DNA of 64,000 bases from the NCBI GenBank assembly GCA_014529385.2, contig CM043961.1, positions 18,582,478-18,646,477 of the forward strand, read 5' to 3'. Source of the DNA: Adiantum capillus-veneris (Eukaryota > Streptophyta > Polypodiopsida > Polypodiales > Pteridaceae). The notes beneath the pieces are model-generated. The model ran no database searches. It had not been told where the DNA came from and worked only from the letters and a program-made list of their open reading frames with translations. Position 1 is the first letter of the stretch. Every line of letters starts with the position of its first letter. Positions 36,822 to 48,021 of this stretch are shown piece after piece. The position numbers and the translations under genes were made by a program.

Positions 36822-37904
36822 TCATTGGGGTAGACATGGTAGCCGTGGTGTCATCAGGGAAAGATGAGCTAGACTTGGAAAGGTAAAGCTATCACTTGTG
36901 GGCTCAGATTGCACTAAGACCCCTGGCGAAACAACATATGGAGGATCCATCGGACTTGCCGAGGGAGTCTCCATTTGCGATAAGGTTGGTTGTTTAGCCT
37001 TCCCTATATCCAAGAATCGCATGAGACCCATTGAAGGCATGTTGATCCCCTTGTCCTGTCTCTCTAACTCAATGACCCTATGGATGACCTCACAAACTCT
37101 TTGTTGTTGATCCTCCACACTACTAGCACCCATTGTGGATTGTAGGACATCTAACCAACCCACGTGATAGGTGTGACCTGTGTATAGGTTGGTTACAAAT
37201 TCCATTTGTAGTTCGTACTCCATATCTCATTTAAGAACGCTCCATCTAGGATTGAGGTGCTAGGGGTGTCCTTTGAGCTACATGCATGATGTTGCTTTCT
37301 AGGGGTTGACCCTTAGTGGTCGCTAATTCAAGAGCACTCGATTGCTCTCCTAGCAAGGATATTGACATAGGAGCTTTCGCTTTTAACTCTCTTCGTTGCT
37401 CCACCTTGCGTAAGCTCATGACTTCCTTTTCCCTAGCTGCAAGGATATATCGCTCCACCTCTTGTATTCAGCAAGGCTTCTACCATCGGGTAATATAACC
37501 TCGGAGGGGAATAGCTCTAAAGAGTCAGGAGGTGTAGTGAATGGAGTATTCACGTGCACATTCTCTAAGGGCATAGGGTCCACGTTGGTCATGAATGGAG
37601 AATTTACTTCCCCACCCCCCTCATTTACATCATTAGCTCCATGTTCGGAGCGAGTGGCTCTACTAAAGGTTTCCTTCAAGAGGCTAAGCACGCTCGGCCC
37701 ATACCGTGGGCCCATGGCATGTATGTCTTGGCTTGAGCTATCGGGATTAGGCATTAGAAAACCCTCCATGATGTCGTAGTCCGCTATGTTCGGATCTTGG
37801 TTTGTACTACCTTGGGTCCCCGCCGAGGGCCCAGAACATAAGGTAGGTGGATATTGAGAACTCGCGTAAGTCAAAATTCTCTCTAGCTGCTCCATCTCTA
37901 GCAC
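36822..37904 (-). pseudogene. E4 Gag N-terminal region, broken
   Basis: Three frames in order: 37904-37416 (MLEMEQLERILTYAS..., acidic/Pro/Ser-rich), 37458-37246 (ERYILAAREKEVMSLRKVEQRRELK, helical and basic) and 37223-36822 (QQRVCEVIHRVIELERQDKG). A frameshift near 37455 joins the first two. No domain is recognised. Position, right after the leader, makes it the Gag N-terminus. The stretch 36597-36821 has stops in all frames. Confidence 0.6.
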
Positions 37905-38648
37905 ACAACCAGAGCGCAGATGTATGTGTCTTTGACACCCTACAAGTGTTGGCGAATAACCTCAAAGGTTAACCACTTACTTTTTTAGGCGTCCGTTTTC
38001 ACTCGTTTTTTATTTTTTTTTAATGATCGATTTTTTGATTAAAGTGTGTGATAGCTCAAAACGAGCGTATCACTCACAGGGTCATAGTGTGCTTTACAAC
38101 ACAACGTTCGGTCACCTGAAGCTCCTTTGGTCCTTAAAAAAGTCGATTTTTAGCTACGTGTGAAGCTAAAATACATAATTTCAAAGGGCGACTGAGGCCT
38201 GAGCCTGAGCTTGAGCTTGGGCTTGGATCTGAGCTTGGGTCAGGGAGATATTCCCGATCCCGATCCTACCTTTAAAATTATTTTAAAAAAATATTTTTGT
38301 TTTTTTGGGGATAAGGTCACCGCGGCCTGTGCGCGAGCACACACACACTCTAGCTACCTACTTACAACTAATACACCTATTGTTACACACTAACACACTT
38401 TATTAGCTCTCACATATCTACTTCCTACTTAGTGTACTTTGCATTACACAGAACTAACAACCTTAATACTAAGACCTTATCACATAGTAAACACAGCAAC
38501 CTTACAAAACTTCATTAACAAAGAAATACATAGTAGCAACACAAAATCCTTCTTCTCAACACACACACCTTCCTTCCCTACCCTTCCTACAATTGAAATT
38601 GCACCACAAAAGAAGCACAAAGTGCCATTCAAGCTTAGTGTATGGCAT
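37905..38648 (-). other. E4 leader between primer site and Gag
   Basis: Non-coding. It contains a GAGCTTG-type short repeat at about 38196-38240 and AT-rich stretches; no ORF of interest. Confidence 0.5.
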
Positions 38649-38666
38649 TCCCCGGCAACGGCGCCA
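38649..38666 (-). other. E4 primer-binding site (Asp-tRNA)
   Basis: Minus strand TGGCGCCGTTGCCGGGGA, four bases after the 5' LTR end. This 18-mer is complementary to the 3' end of plant aspartate tRNA, a primer used by several non-chromovirus plant gypsy lineages. Confidence 0.93.
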
Positions 38667-38670
38667 AAAA

Positions 38671-39268
<598 letters not shown>

Positions 39269-39273
39269 GATTT

Positions 39274-40283
39274 GCATCACAAAGCCAAGAGTTGTTGGTG
39301 TAGGCCTCCCTTCTCACAAGCTTGGAGTAGGTGGTAAGCTTTAGATCAAAGCTTGAGAAGGAGAGAGAGTATTTTTTGCTTCACACATGAGATTGTGTGA
39401 GTGTGTGTGTGTGTGATAATGCCTTGCAAAAATCAGCCCCCTCTCTCTCTTGGTCGACCCCTCTTGCTATTTGCTCATCCGCTCACCTCATTGGACCTTC
39501 CCAGGCCTAGCCAATGGAAATTAAGTAGCATAAGTGATAGTCTTTTGACATGTGTCCCCCTTTCCCCTCTTGTGAGAGCTTTAGGTAATTATTTAATTCA
39601 ACTAAACTCTCATTGGACCCCTTTGCCTCCTGGCCAATAGGAATCAGGCAAGCCATTGGGCTGCTAAATGCTCATTGGACCCCTTGGGAGACTGTCCAAC
39701 AGTCTTCTAGAGAGATTAATTCTTATTGGTTCTTTTACTAAGTGTTTTTAAATTAATTAAACTAGATTTACTCTAGCTTAATTCTCATTGGTCCACCTCC
39801 AAGGCCATCCAATATGAATTGAGTACACCTTGTGGGCATCTGGGCTAGGGAGCTGACATGTGTCACTCATTCCCTTTGTGTAAAGGGAGCTTGTGTGTGT
39901 GTGAGTTTCTCTCTCATCTCCTACTTCTAGGGCTCACCCCCTCCTATGTAGGGATGATTGAAGACATTTGGGACACACACCAAGCATCCAATTTCCCTAG
40001 GCTTATGACCTTTGGACACAACCTTTGAATTTTGGAACCTTAGCATTTTGGAAGTCTTAATGGGCTGAACCCTAACGTCTTTGGAGCCCATTGTTGCACA
40101 TAGCTCTTTTGCAGATGGGCCCCCCTTTGGATCCCTATTTTCCCTCCTTTGGATCCCTACTATGGGCGGTCTGCTAACTTAACCAATATTCTAGCTTTTT
40201 CTCCCCTGTCACTTCCCCATATTAAATGATCAGTTTAACATGAGAAAATCATTTAGGAGAATTAGATATTGATTATTATGACA
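39274..40283 (-). repeat. E3 5' LTR, second part
   Basis: Continues the LTR after the E4 target duplication, to ...TTATGACA. It includes the CCAAT inverted pairs (about 39490-39800) and only a short GT tract near 39890-39903. Confidence 0.93.
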
Positions 40284-40437
40284 CACTAGTGTCCTCAAGT
40301 GGTTTTTGTTTCATGCTCAATAGTTCATGTATCTCATGGTTGAGCAAGAAGCAACCTACTGTGGCCACTTCTAGTTGTGAGGCTGAGTACCGGGCAGTCT
40401 TCACAGCTATAGTTGAGTGTGTATGGCTCAGATGCGT
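40284..40437 (+). pseudogene. Copia RNase H, middle part
   Basis: Reads SSSGFCFMLNSSCISWLSKKQPT then VATSSCEAEYRAV, the conserved copia RNase H core, continuing from 22397. It is cut at 40437 by E5 and continues in the same frame at 49166 or 49170, depending on how the target duplication is assigned. Confidence 0.92.
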
Positions 40438-41581
40438 TGTGAGCGGGATGAAAACACACACAGCGCCTCTATAACGACCCGACACACACTCTTGGGAAGA
40501 TACACACACACACTATGGGGCACCACTCGGCTTACACAACACACCTGGCCGAGACAGGGAACACACCTCTGGAGTGAGAGGAGAGAGACTATCCACTTGC
40601 CCACTCCACACAGACACACACATACACACACACACACCCAAAAAACTCAGCTCAAAAGAGGAGAATTTCTGATGTTTAGATACAAATGAGCTTGGGCCAA
40701 CACCAATGGGGCAAACAGCTCACACAATATGGGTAAAAGATACCAGATACAATCACAAACTAGAGCAGAAACTTCGCTCATAGAAGAAACTTACACAGAA
40801 AAATAGCAGGAAAAGAGTGAGGAATTTGGCAAAATGGACAACGCCATCGTGTCCGGAACGGCCCAAAACCCCAGTCTACAATGTCAAAGTGCTCAAATCC
40901 GACCTCGGATGAGCAGTTTAGGGCCAAAACAGGCTCCAAAATGGGCAAAAACACACCTGCGGCTGTTCCTCCTCTCTTCTCCACGTTTTTTTTGGTCTTC
41001 TCTCAGTTTTTCAAGTTCCCACACTTAGCTTTATTAGTTGGGCACCCTTGGCCTTTTAGATGACCTCAAACGGACCCCGAACAGGCCAAAAACTGACCTC
41101 GCAGTGCATAGTTGTCACCTTTTTGCATCATTCGCACACCTGGCACTCAGCTTTTTTCCAATAATGCATCTCGCCACCACGTGAAGTGGCCCCAAAAAAA
41201 GGTCCTCATGATGACCTTTCTGCATAATTCTCACAAGCAAACACCCACGTTGTGTCCGTCCTCATCTGCGTGCAAATATTGACCTCGTTTGCCCTCCTGA
41301 CGCCACTAGATGCCATCTGACGCACCTGCTGACCTCACGTCGTCGGCCCGCGGATAGCTTCCTCGAGAAGTTTTACGCGCTACCAACTCCTCCTTATTGT
41401 AGAAAAACACAATGGTACTAGTAACGATGAAAATCGATGCACTATGTACATGGTGTCCTACCTGTACACATGTGGGCCGCACGTAACCACCTGGCTCTGG
41501 AAAATGGGCAATACTTTATTTGATGCACCATGCATGGGTATGTACATATGCGCAATCCCTTGCTCCAAAAAACTCCTGACA
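40438..41581 (-). repeat. E5 3' LTR
   Basis: 1144 bp, TG...CA. The outer part carries CA-rich runs (about 40450-40640). It pairs with 48022-49165. Confidence 0.95.
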
Positions 41582-41602
41582 TAATTTGCCCATCCCCTAG
41601 CC
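41582..41602 (-). other. E5 polypurine tract
   Basis: Minus strand GGCTAGGGGATGGGCAAATTA directly before the LTR; purine-rich but ending in an AT segment. The Gag-Pol stop codon (41610-41612) lies just upstream. Confidence 0.65.
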
Positions 41603-41609
41603 TGCTAGA

Positions 41610-44600
41610 TCATTCATGATCAGCAGCAGCAAAGAGAGATATGAGACTCGCCGCATCACAAGTCTCCTCATCCTTCACCAACATTTCTTGCTCCACCGAC
41701 AACTCATCTTGTTCCACCATCATCAATCTAGCATGATACAATTTAAGACGCAATCCATTTACCCTTGACTTATGTAGAACACCATCCAGGTTAGCCAGCT
41801 GATATGTGCCATTTGGAAAACACTCTACTACCTTGAAAGGGCCTTCCCACTTAATTTGAAACTTCTTTTGGAAGGTGTTGTCCAGCTTACTGTTGTAGCG
41901 CAAAACCAAGTCATGTTGCTTGATACCCTTACTTTTGAACTTTTCATTTAGCTTTGTCAAAGCCTTATCCTGCCTCTGCCCATAATGCTCCAAAGCGCTC
42001 ATCCTATCCAACTGAACCTCTTGTAACTGCAAGAGCCTCTCTTTGAATGGATCACTAGGCGGCCCAAGCAACTTCTCTAACATCTTGACCGCAGGCAACT
42101 CTACCTCCACAGGCAATAGTGCTTCCTTTCCATACACCAAATGAAATGGAGTAAACCCTGTACCTGTCTTCACCGAAGTACGGTAAGCCCATAATGCACT
42201 AGGCAATTCCAAATCCCAATTCTTTCCTTGGTGCTCTGTCACTTTCGAAAGAATCTGTACCAACTCACCATTGAATCTTTCATTCAAGCCATTACACTGC
42301 GGGTAATAAGGAGTGGTATGCTGGTGCCTAATCTTCATCTTTGCACATAAAAAATCTAGTAGTTTAGCTCTAAATCCAGGCCCCTTATCTGAAAGTAACT
42401 CCAGTGGCACCCCAAACTTGCAACATATTTCATCATACACAAATTTTGCCACATCCTTTGCAGTGATCTGTTTTACTGCTATAGCCTCTGCCCATCTAGA
42501 GAGATAGTCCACTGCCGTCAAAATATAGCTTTTGCCCCTGCTTGTGATAGGTAACGGGCCTATTGCATCAATTCCCCACTTTTCAAACACATCAAACGCC
42601 ATAATGGTTTTTCGTAGCTCTGGCTTCAACACTCTCTTCCCAAATGCTTGACACCTATTGCAAGACCTACACCAATGGTGAACATCCTTGTGCAAACTAG
42701 GCCATACATACCCCTCTTGCAAAATCTTATGCAAGGTGATCTTTAGAGAAAAATGGCCACCACATGCGCCTTCGTGATTCTCTTCCAACACTCTGTAAAG
42801 CTCCTCCCGCCAAGGTACACGTCTCAACACGAGATCAGCCCCTTTCATGTATAAGACATCACCAATCAATTTGTACCTGTATGCTCTACGCACAAAGCCA
42901 TACTTCTTAGACTTCTGAATCTCCTTTGGAATGATTCCTGTTAGCAAAAACTCCTCTTCTTGAGCCAAACTTTCCCGACCATGATAAAGAGGTAAATTGG
43001 TCCTTAACACAAATAGCTCCCCAATCATGCCTTGAGCTGCTTCATGTGCCTCTCCATTTAGAGCACGTTCAATGTGTCTGATACTCCATGCTTCAAACTT
43101 TTTTAACAGGCCTTTAATTCTGAAGCACATTTCCTTCAATGAGGTGTTCTTGCTCCTCCACACACCCAACACTTGCTTCACCACTAACAAGGCATCACCT
43201 TTTATGCTCAACCTTCGAACCCCATGCTTCAAACAAATGTGTAATCCGGCTTCCAATGTAGCATATTCAGCCTCATTGTTACTATGAGCATCCAATTTGA
43301 ACCCTCTCTTGCATACTAGCTTCCCCTCTGGATCATAAACTGCTATACCCCCTGAAGCTGCATCATGGCTCTTTCTGTATGAACCATCAAAGAACGACAC
43401 ATGTGCATTGTTGATCTGCGGCACTTCTTCAACTACCTTTCTCACCACCTCTTCCTTAACAATAAGGGGATTCTCTTTGTAGGTCAACAAATCCGCTAGG
43501 GTAGCCCTTGTACTATCTTCCACTAGAAAAGAGAACTCAAACTCTTGCAGCTCAATTACCCATTTCTTCCCCACATTTGACATGTTAATACCATTAATTA
43601 ACTGTGGCAAAAAGGCATAACTCGTCAAGAAAACAAAAGGCCGTGGTAGCAAGTAATGACGAAATCGTCGACAAGCAAATATTACACTGGCCATCACTAG
43701 CTCTACTTCCGATAACTTTCTCTCCGCTACCAACTTCACTCGGCTTGCACAATACACTGGCCTCATATAATGGCTGCCTTTCCCCTTTTGCAATAGCATG
43801 GCTCCAATGGCATCATCCCCCACTGATGGATTTACATAAAAAACTTTCTCCCAATCAGGAGCCTGCATGGCTGACAACCCCCCTAACACCTCTTTCACCT
43901 CTTGAAACACTTCTTCACACTTGTCATCCCATTGCAATGGATCATGCTTTGCCACTTGCTGTAATGGATAAAGAAGCTGCAAAGACAATGGAATAAACCG
44001 TGCCATGTACTTCACTTTGTGTATAAAGGTTGCCAATTGCTTCGTACTCATAGGTGATGGAAGAAGAATAATAGACTTCACCTTATCTGGATCAGCCTCA
44101 ATGCCATTTTCTGACACCATATGTCCCAATAACTTCACCCTTGGCTGTGCTAGATGACATTTCTTTGGATTTAGTTGTCCTCCACATTCATCATATCGAG
44201 CCAATACCATCTGCAGCTTCTCATGGTGTTCAGCCCTACTGCTATAAACACAGAAGTCATCCATAAAAGCCTTAACACAACTACCAATGAATGGTTCCAG
44301 CACCCAATTTGCTCTTTCTTGATAGAAAGATGGTCCATTTGACAACCCAAACGGCAACACTGTGTAGCAATAGCAGCCCCATGGCGTAATAAATGTTGTT
44401 TTTGTGCGGTCTTTAAGAGCAATCTTCAATTGAAAATAGCCTGAAAAACCATCACACACACTGTACCTCTCATAACCTGCCACTGAATCCAAGATCTGAT
44501 CGATGAATGGAAGAGGATATGGGTTCTTCTTAGTGGCTGCGTTTAAGGGTTTAAAATCTACACAAATTCTCCACTTCCCATCCTTCTTTGGACTGACTAC

Positions 44601-47018
44601 TACTGGACTCACCCATTCTGTGGTCTCCACTGGAACTATGAACCCTGCCTTCAATAACTTGTCCACCTCTACCCGCAAGGCTTCCATTTGCTCTTGACCC
44701 ATCCTTCTTAGCCTTTGCCGTACTGGCTTAGCACCTTCTTTCAGCTCTATATTCATCTCTTCACCCTTGAACCCTCTGATCTCTTCATATGAAGTAATGA
44801 ACAAATCAGGAAAACTAGCCAGCATATGCAAAAATATATCCTTCTCCATAGCTGAGAGGTCTCCACTAATCATTTGCGTCATTAATTCCTGCTTTTTTGA
44901 CAACTCAACCTTGGTTTGCATCAGCCCTTCAATCACTTCATAAGGTCCTTCACTTTCATCTTCAACTTCATTCGCAAATGCGACTAAACCACACTCCTGG
45001 ATTTCTTTATCCATCAAAAGAAATGCAACATCAGCATCCTCATCACTGCTGGTAGTGCTATCACTGTCCTCATCTGTCACCGTGGAAGAGTCTTCATCAC
45101 TAGACTCATCCTCATCTTCATAAAGCTCCTCTAATCGTTTCCTTGTGTCCATATTATAAAGCTTCTTGGTACCTGTCTTTCCATAGAGGCTAATTGTACC
45201 ATGTCGCCAATCTTGAACAGCTCCCACTGCACGTAACCATGGTCTGCCCAGTATAATAGGATATGCTCCCAACCCTGCTGGCATCACATGAAAATCAACC
45301 ACTGCCTTTGCATCATATGCCTCCACTTCTAAGCTCTTTACAACACCCAAGCATTTTACTTTTTGATGGTTTGCCAATCTGATCCGAAAACCTGACACCC
45401 CAGCCACTGTGAGACCCATCTTCTCAACGCATGAGTGTGTTATGACGCATATTTGGGCTCCGCCATCCACATAACCTTGTCCCAAATTTTTCCTTTTATG
45501 CCACACATCTACTATTGGACAAATGTCTGGTAGCTCGTCCATTGCCAACACCTTCACTGAACCTCTCTCTGGCTCTTTCTCCATTGGGTTAACCATCCTC
45601 TTCCACTGTCGCTTTAGCTTAGGCACCATCTCTATAAGCTGCCCAAAAGTAACATCTGCCTTCCTGCTCGTCAGATCCTCCTTCAAGTCATAGCTTAATT
45701 GCCCATCCCCTAGTGGAAAATCTGAAACATGAAACTTTCGACGAGCTCTCCTTTTCCTCTTGGCCTTGACATCCTCGCCTTCATGGCTCTTTCCTTTCTT
45801 CTTACTAGGACCTGGGGCACTTCTTCCTTCCTTATCCTCTGTGGTCCTCTTCCCAATAGGCATCACTAATGTATCCTCTAGCTTTGATGCCTTCTCCAAG
45901 GTGACTACACTTAGCACTTTTGTCTTCCCTTTTTTCTCCTGGGTCAGTCCACTGGTTCCTTCGTCTCCCTTAATTTCGATGCCATAATCATTTGACCTAG
46001 TTAGCACCTGTCTTGGCAATGGATACATGTCTCCCCCCATCCTTGGTGGCTTATCACATTGCGGGCTGATGTGACCCAACTCTCCACAATTATAACATGT
46101 GGGCGTCTGCCTCCAAAACCTACTATTGCTTTGTCCAACACCATTCCTAGGCCTTTCTTCACCTCCTGGCTGATTTGCAAACCGCCCTCGACCTCGATTA
46201 TTTCCCACTTGACCTAGCATGTTTAGGCTGAGATTCTTCATCAGATCAACCACTTGCCTCATGTCTTGCCTTAGGCCATCATCTTGCACTGCTGTAGTGA
46301 CCACTGCTGGCATAACCTGAGTAGTAACAGGAACCACTGGTTCGTGATGAACCCCTGACATGCGACCTTGTAAAGACTCTATAGGCTGAAATTCAGACCT
46401 CATTGGCAAAGACTCCACCCCTAACTGGCTCATTTTCCTCAGCTTCCACTCTTTGTTCCTTGCTACCTCTAGTGCATCTTCATATGTCCTAGGCTTCTTT
46501 AGCTCCACTCTCCAACGTATATTCTCCCAAAGACCAACCAAGAACCTGTCCTTCTTCATCATGTCAGGCGGGGGTACCTGTGGTGCTAAAGCCTTGCACA
46601 TTCGCTCCCATGCCAATGAAAACTTACGTATGTACGCATCTACTGGCTCACCTTCCTTCTGCACCAAACCTTGTACTTCTTGCCACACTTTGTCAGGGTC
46701 TTCTATCTTCACAAACTCCACTTCCAATCCATGCCTTAGATTGTCCCAACTCAATCGTATAGGTGGATCAGCCATACGCAACTCCTCTTCAAATGCTTTG
46801 GACCAAGCTCGTGCATCACTCTTCAAACAAATTTGGAGAAGGCGTAACATTTGCGTAGGGTCATGAATCTGGTTGCTAATGCAGGCAACCTCCATCTTTT
46901 CCAAAAATTCTTCCACATCTTCATCACTTCTTCCATGAAACTCGGGATAAGAGAAAGCCATGGCTACCCAAATTATGATGCTTTGAGAACCCCTTCGAAC
47001 ACAAGTGCAAGAACCCAA
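41610..47018 (-). CDS. E5 Gag-Pol polyprotein, 1802 codons, uninterrupted
   Basis: Likely start is Met 20 (MAFSYPEFHGR), because the first 19 residues lack Gag character. Gag core at about 20-200; zinc knuckle CYNCGELGHISPQC at about 307-320. The protease active site reads VDGGAQ (D518), later ILGRPW. RT has FMDD at 918-921. The first RNase H is at about 1055-1160 and looks inactive: its first Asp is Asn1063 and the later TDH reads TSY. A second, RVT_3-type RNase H follows at about 1205-1335 with D1211, NNEAEY and KGDAL intact. Integrase has an HHCC domain, then D1484, D1544 and E1580 (DD35E), and a KWEGPF motif near the end. There is no chromodomain. Dual RNase H is known from the Tat/Ogre lineage. 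Confidence 0.95.
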   Translation of the reverse strand: MGSCTCVRRGSQSIIIWVAMAFSYPEFHGRSDEDVEEFLEKMEVACISNQIHDPTQMLRLLQICLKSDARAWSKAFEEELRMADPPIRLSWDNLRHGLEVEFVKIEDPDKVWQEVQGLVQKEGEPVDAYIRKFSLAWERMCKALAPQVPPPDMMKKDRFLVGLWENIRWRVELKKPRTYEDALEVARNKEWKLRKMSQLGVESLPMRSEFQPIESLQGRMSGVHHEPVVPVTTQVMPAVVTTAVQDDGLRQDMRQVVDLMKNLSLNMLGQVGNNRGRGRFANQPGGEERPRNGVGQSNSRFWRQTPTCYNCGELGHISPQCDKPPRMGGDMYPLPRQVLTRSNDYGIEIKGDEGTSGLTQEKKGKTKVLSVVTLEKASKLEDTLVMPIGKRTTEDKEGRSAPGPSKKKGKSHEGEDVKAKRKRRARRKFHVSDFPLGDGQLSYDLKEDLTSRKADVTFGQLIEMVPKLKRQWKRMVNPMEKEPERGSVKVLAMDELPDICPIVDVWHKRKNLGQGYVDGGAQICVITHSCVEKMGLTVAGVSGFRIRLANHQKVKCLGVVKSLEVEAYDAKAVVDFHVMPAGLGAYPIILGRPWLRAVGAVQDWRHGTISLYGKTGTKKLYNMDTRKRLEELYEDEDESSDEDSSTVTDEDSDSTTSSDEDADVAFLLMDKEIQECGLVAFANEVEDESEGPYEVIEGLMQTKVELSKKQELMTQMISGDLSAMEKDIFLHMLASFPDLFITSYEEIRGFKGEEMNIELKEGAKPVRQRLRRMGQEQMEALRVEVDKLLKAGFIVPVETTEWVSPVVVSPKKDGKWRICVDFKPLNAATKKNPYPLPFIDQILDSVAGYERYSVCDGFSGYFQLKIALKDRTKTTFITPWGCYCYTVLPFGLSNGPSFYQERANWVLEPFIGSCVKAFMDDFCVYSSRAEHHEKLQMVLARYDECGGQLNPKKCHLAQPRVKLLGHMVSENGIEADPDKVKSIILLPSPMSTKQLATFIHKVKYMARFIPLSLQLLYPLQQVAKHDPLQWDDKCEEVFQEVKEVLGGLSAMQAPDWEKVFYVNPSVGDDAIGAMLLQKGKGSHYMRPVYCASRVKLVAERKLSEVELVMASVIFACRRFRHYLLPRPFVFLTSYAFLPQLINGINMSNVGKKWVIELQEFEFSFLVEDSTRATLADLLTYKENPLIVKEEVVRKVVEEVPQINNAHVSFFDGSYRKSHDAASGGIAVYDPEGKLVCKRGFKLDAHSNNEAEYATLEAGLHICLKHGVRRLSIKGDALLVVKQVLGVWRSKNTSLKEMCFRIKGLLKKFEAWSIRHIERALNGEAHEAAQGMIGELFVLRTNLPLYHGRESLAQEEEFLLTGIIPKEIQKSKKYGFVRRAYRYKLIGDVLYMKGADLVLRRVPWREELYRVLEENHEGACGGHFSLKITLHKILQEGYVWPSLHKDVHHWCRSCNRCQAFGKRVLKPELRKTIMAFDVFEKWGIDAIGPLPITSRGKSYILTAVDYLSRWAEAIAVKQITAKDVAKFVYDEICCKFGVPLELLSDKGPGFRAKLLDFLCAKMKIRHQHTTPYYPQCNGLNERFNGELVQILSKVTEHQGKNWDLELPSALWAYRTSVKTGTGFTPFHLVYGKEALLPVEVELPAVKMLEKLLGPPSDPFKERLLQLQEVQLDRMSALEHYGQRQDKALTKLNEKFKSKGIKQHDLVLRYNSKLDNTFQKKFQIKWEGPFKVVECFPNGTYQLANLDGVLHKSRVNGLRLKLYHARLMMVEQDELSVEQEMLVKDEETCDAASLISLFAAADHE

Positions 47019-47995
47019 AACTTTTTACTACCCAATCCCCAGAAACCTCAATGGAGCTCAGCTTTAGATGAGAACAAACACATGCACATCAAATGAGTTT
47101 TCATAGTTGATCATCGGAATTACAACAGGCAAAGGACATTCCAGGATCTCTCTCAATCTTCTTGGCCCAAACATAAAGACTATGCGCTGCTGGAAAAAGA
47201 TCTTCCTGGACACATGAACATTAATCTGAATTCTTTGAGTTAAATGAAATGGAGTGAATTGAGGGCCATTTTGATCATCCATTAAAGCCAACCATGAAGC
47301 TCCCAAGAAGGCACACCTGACTCAACCTCTGATTTTGCCAAAATTTCAGCAGCATAACAGCATAAATGGCTCAAAATACCAAAAAACCAGCCATCATAAC
47401 TTGGGAAAATTTCGACAGAGTTTCCCCAGAAGTAGAGCAGTAGGAACCCAAAATATAGACTGTCTATGTACGCATAAACTGTCAACAATAGAACCCGAGC
47501 ATCAAGTAGGACTCACTAGTACATAGCCTATGGCGAGGTCACGAAAAGGGTGCTCCAGCTACCTGTATCACCGAAAGGATCTCCACATTTGAGAATCCCC
47601 CAGCTCAATAAAAACCTCACGCTATCGACCCTCACACGAAAGCTAATGCAAATCGCGTATAGTCAAGTCTCAGAAATGACTATCTTCCAGACCAAGTCTC
47701 AGAAATGGCTGGGACTGCCAAATAAAACCATATATGGCTCCACAAAGGCGTACAATGGCAGTTTCCACAAGTAACGTACAATCCAGCAGACAATGCGCTC
47801 ACATAGGTGCCAAGTGATGCATTCCCACAACAACTGCAAGTGACATCATTGCTAGTATATCACTGTACTCCAGCTACCTGTACCTGTGTGAATCACCTGT
47901 ACCTGTACCTGTCCCTGTAACCTGTAACCTGTAACCTGTAATCTACAATCGCGAAACTCGAAGCTCGAAGCTCGAAGCAGAAGGTACTCGAAGAA
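47019..47995 (-). other. E5 leader with short tandem repeats
   Basis: Non-coding 5' leader. Next to the primer site lie CCTGTA-type repeats (about 47873-47943, including three CCTGTAA units) and AAGCTCG repeated three times (about 47958-47980). The rest shows no ORF. Confidence 0.6.
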
Positions 47996-48015
47996 GATCC
48001 TCCGTGGGGGCACCA
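47996..48015 (-). other. E5 primer-binding site, tRNA not assigned
   Basis: Minus strand TGGTGCCCCCACGGAGGATC, six bases inside the 5' LTR. It starts with TGG as expected for pairing with a tRNA CCA end, but I cannot match it to a particular plant tRNA from memory. Confidence 0.6.
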
Positions 48016-48021
48016 AAAGAA

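Noticed and set aside
41603-41650. Possible extra ORF downstream of E5 integrase
   Set aside because: Only a few bases separate the Gag-Pol stop from the polypurine tract; no room for another gene.
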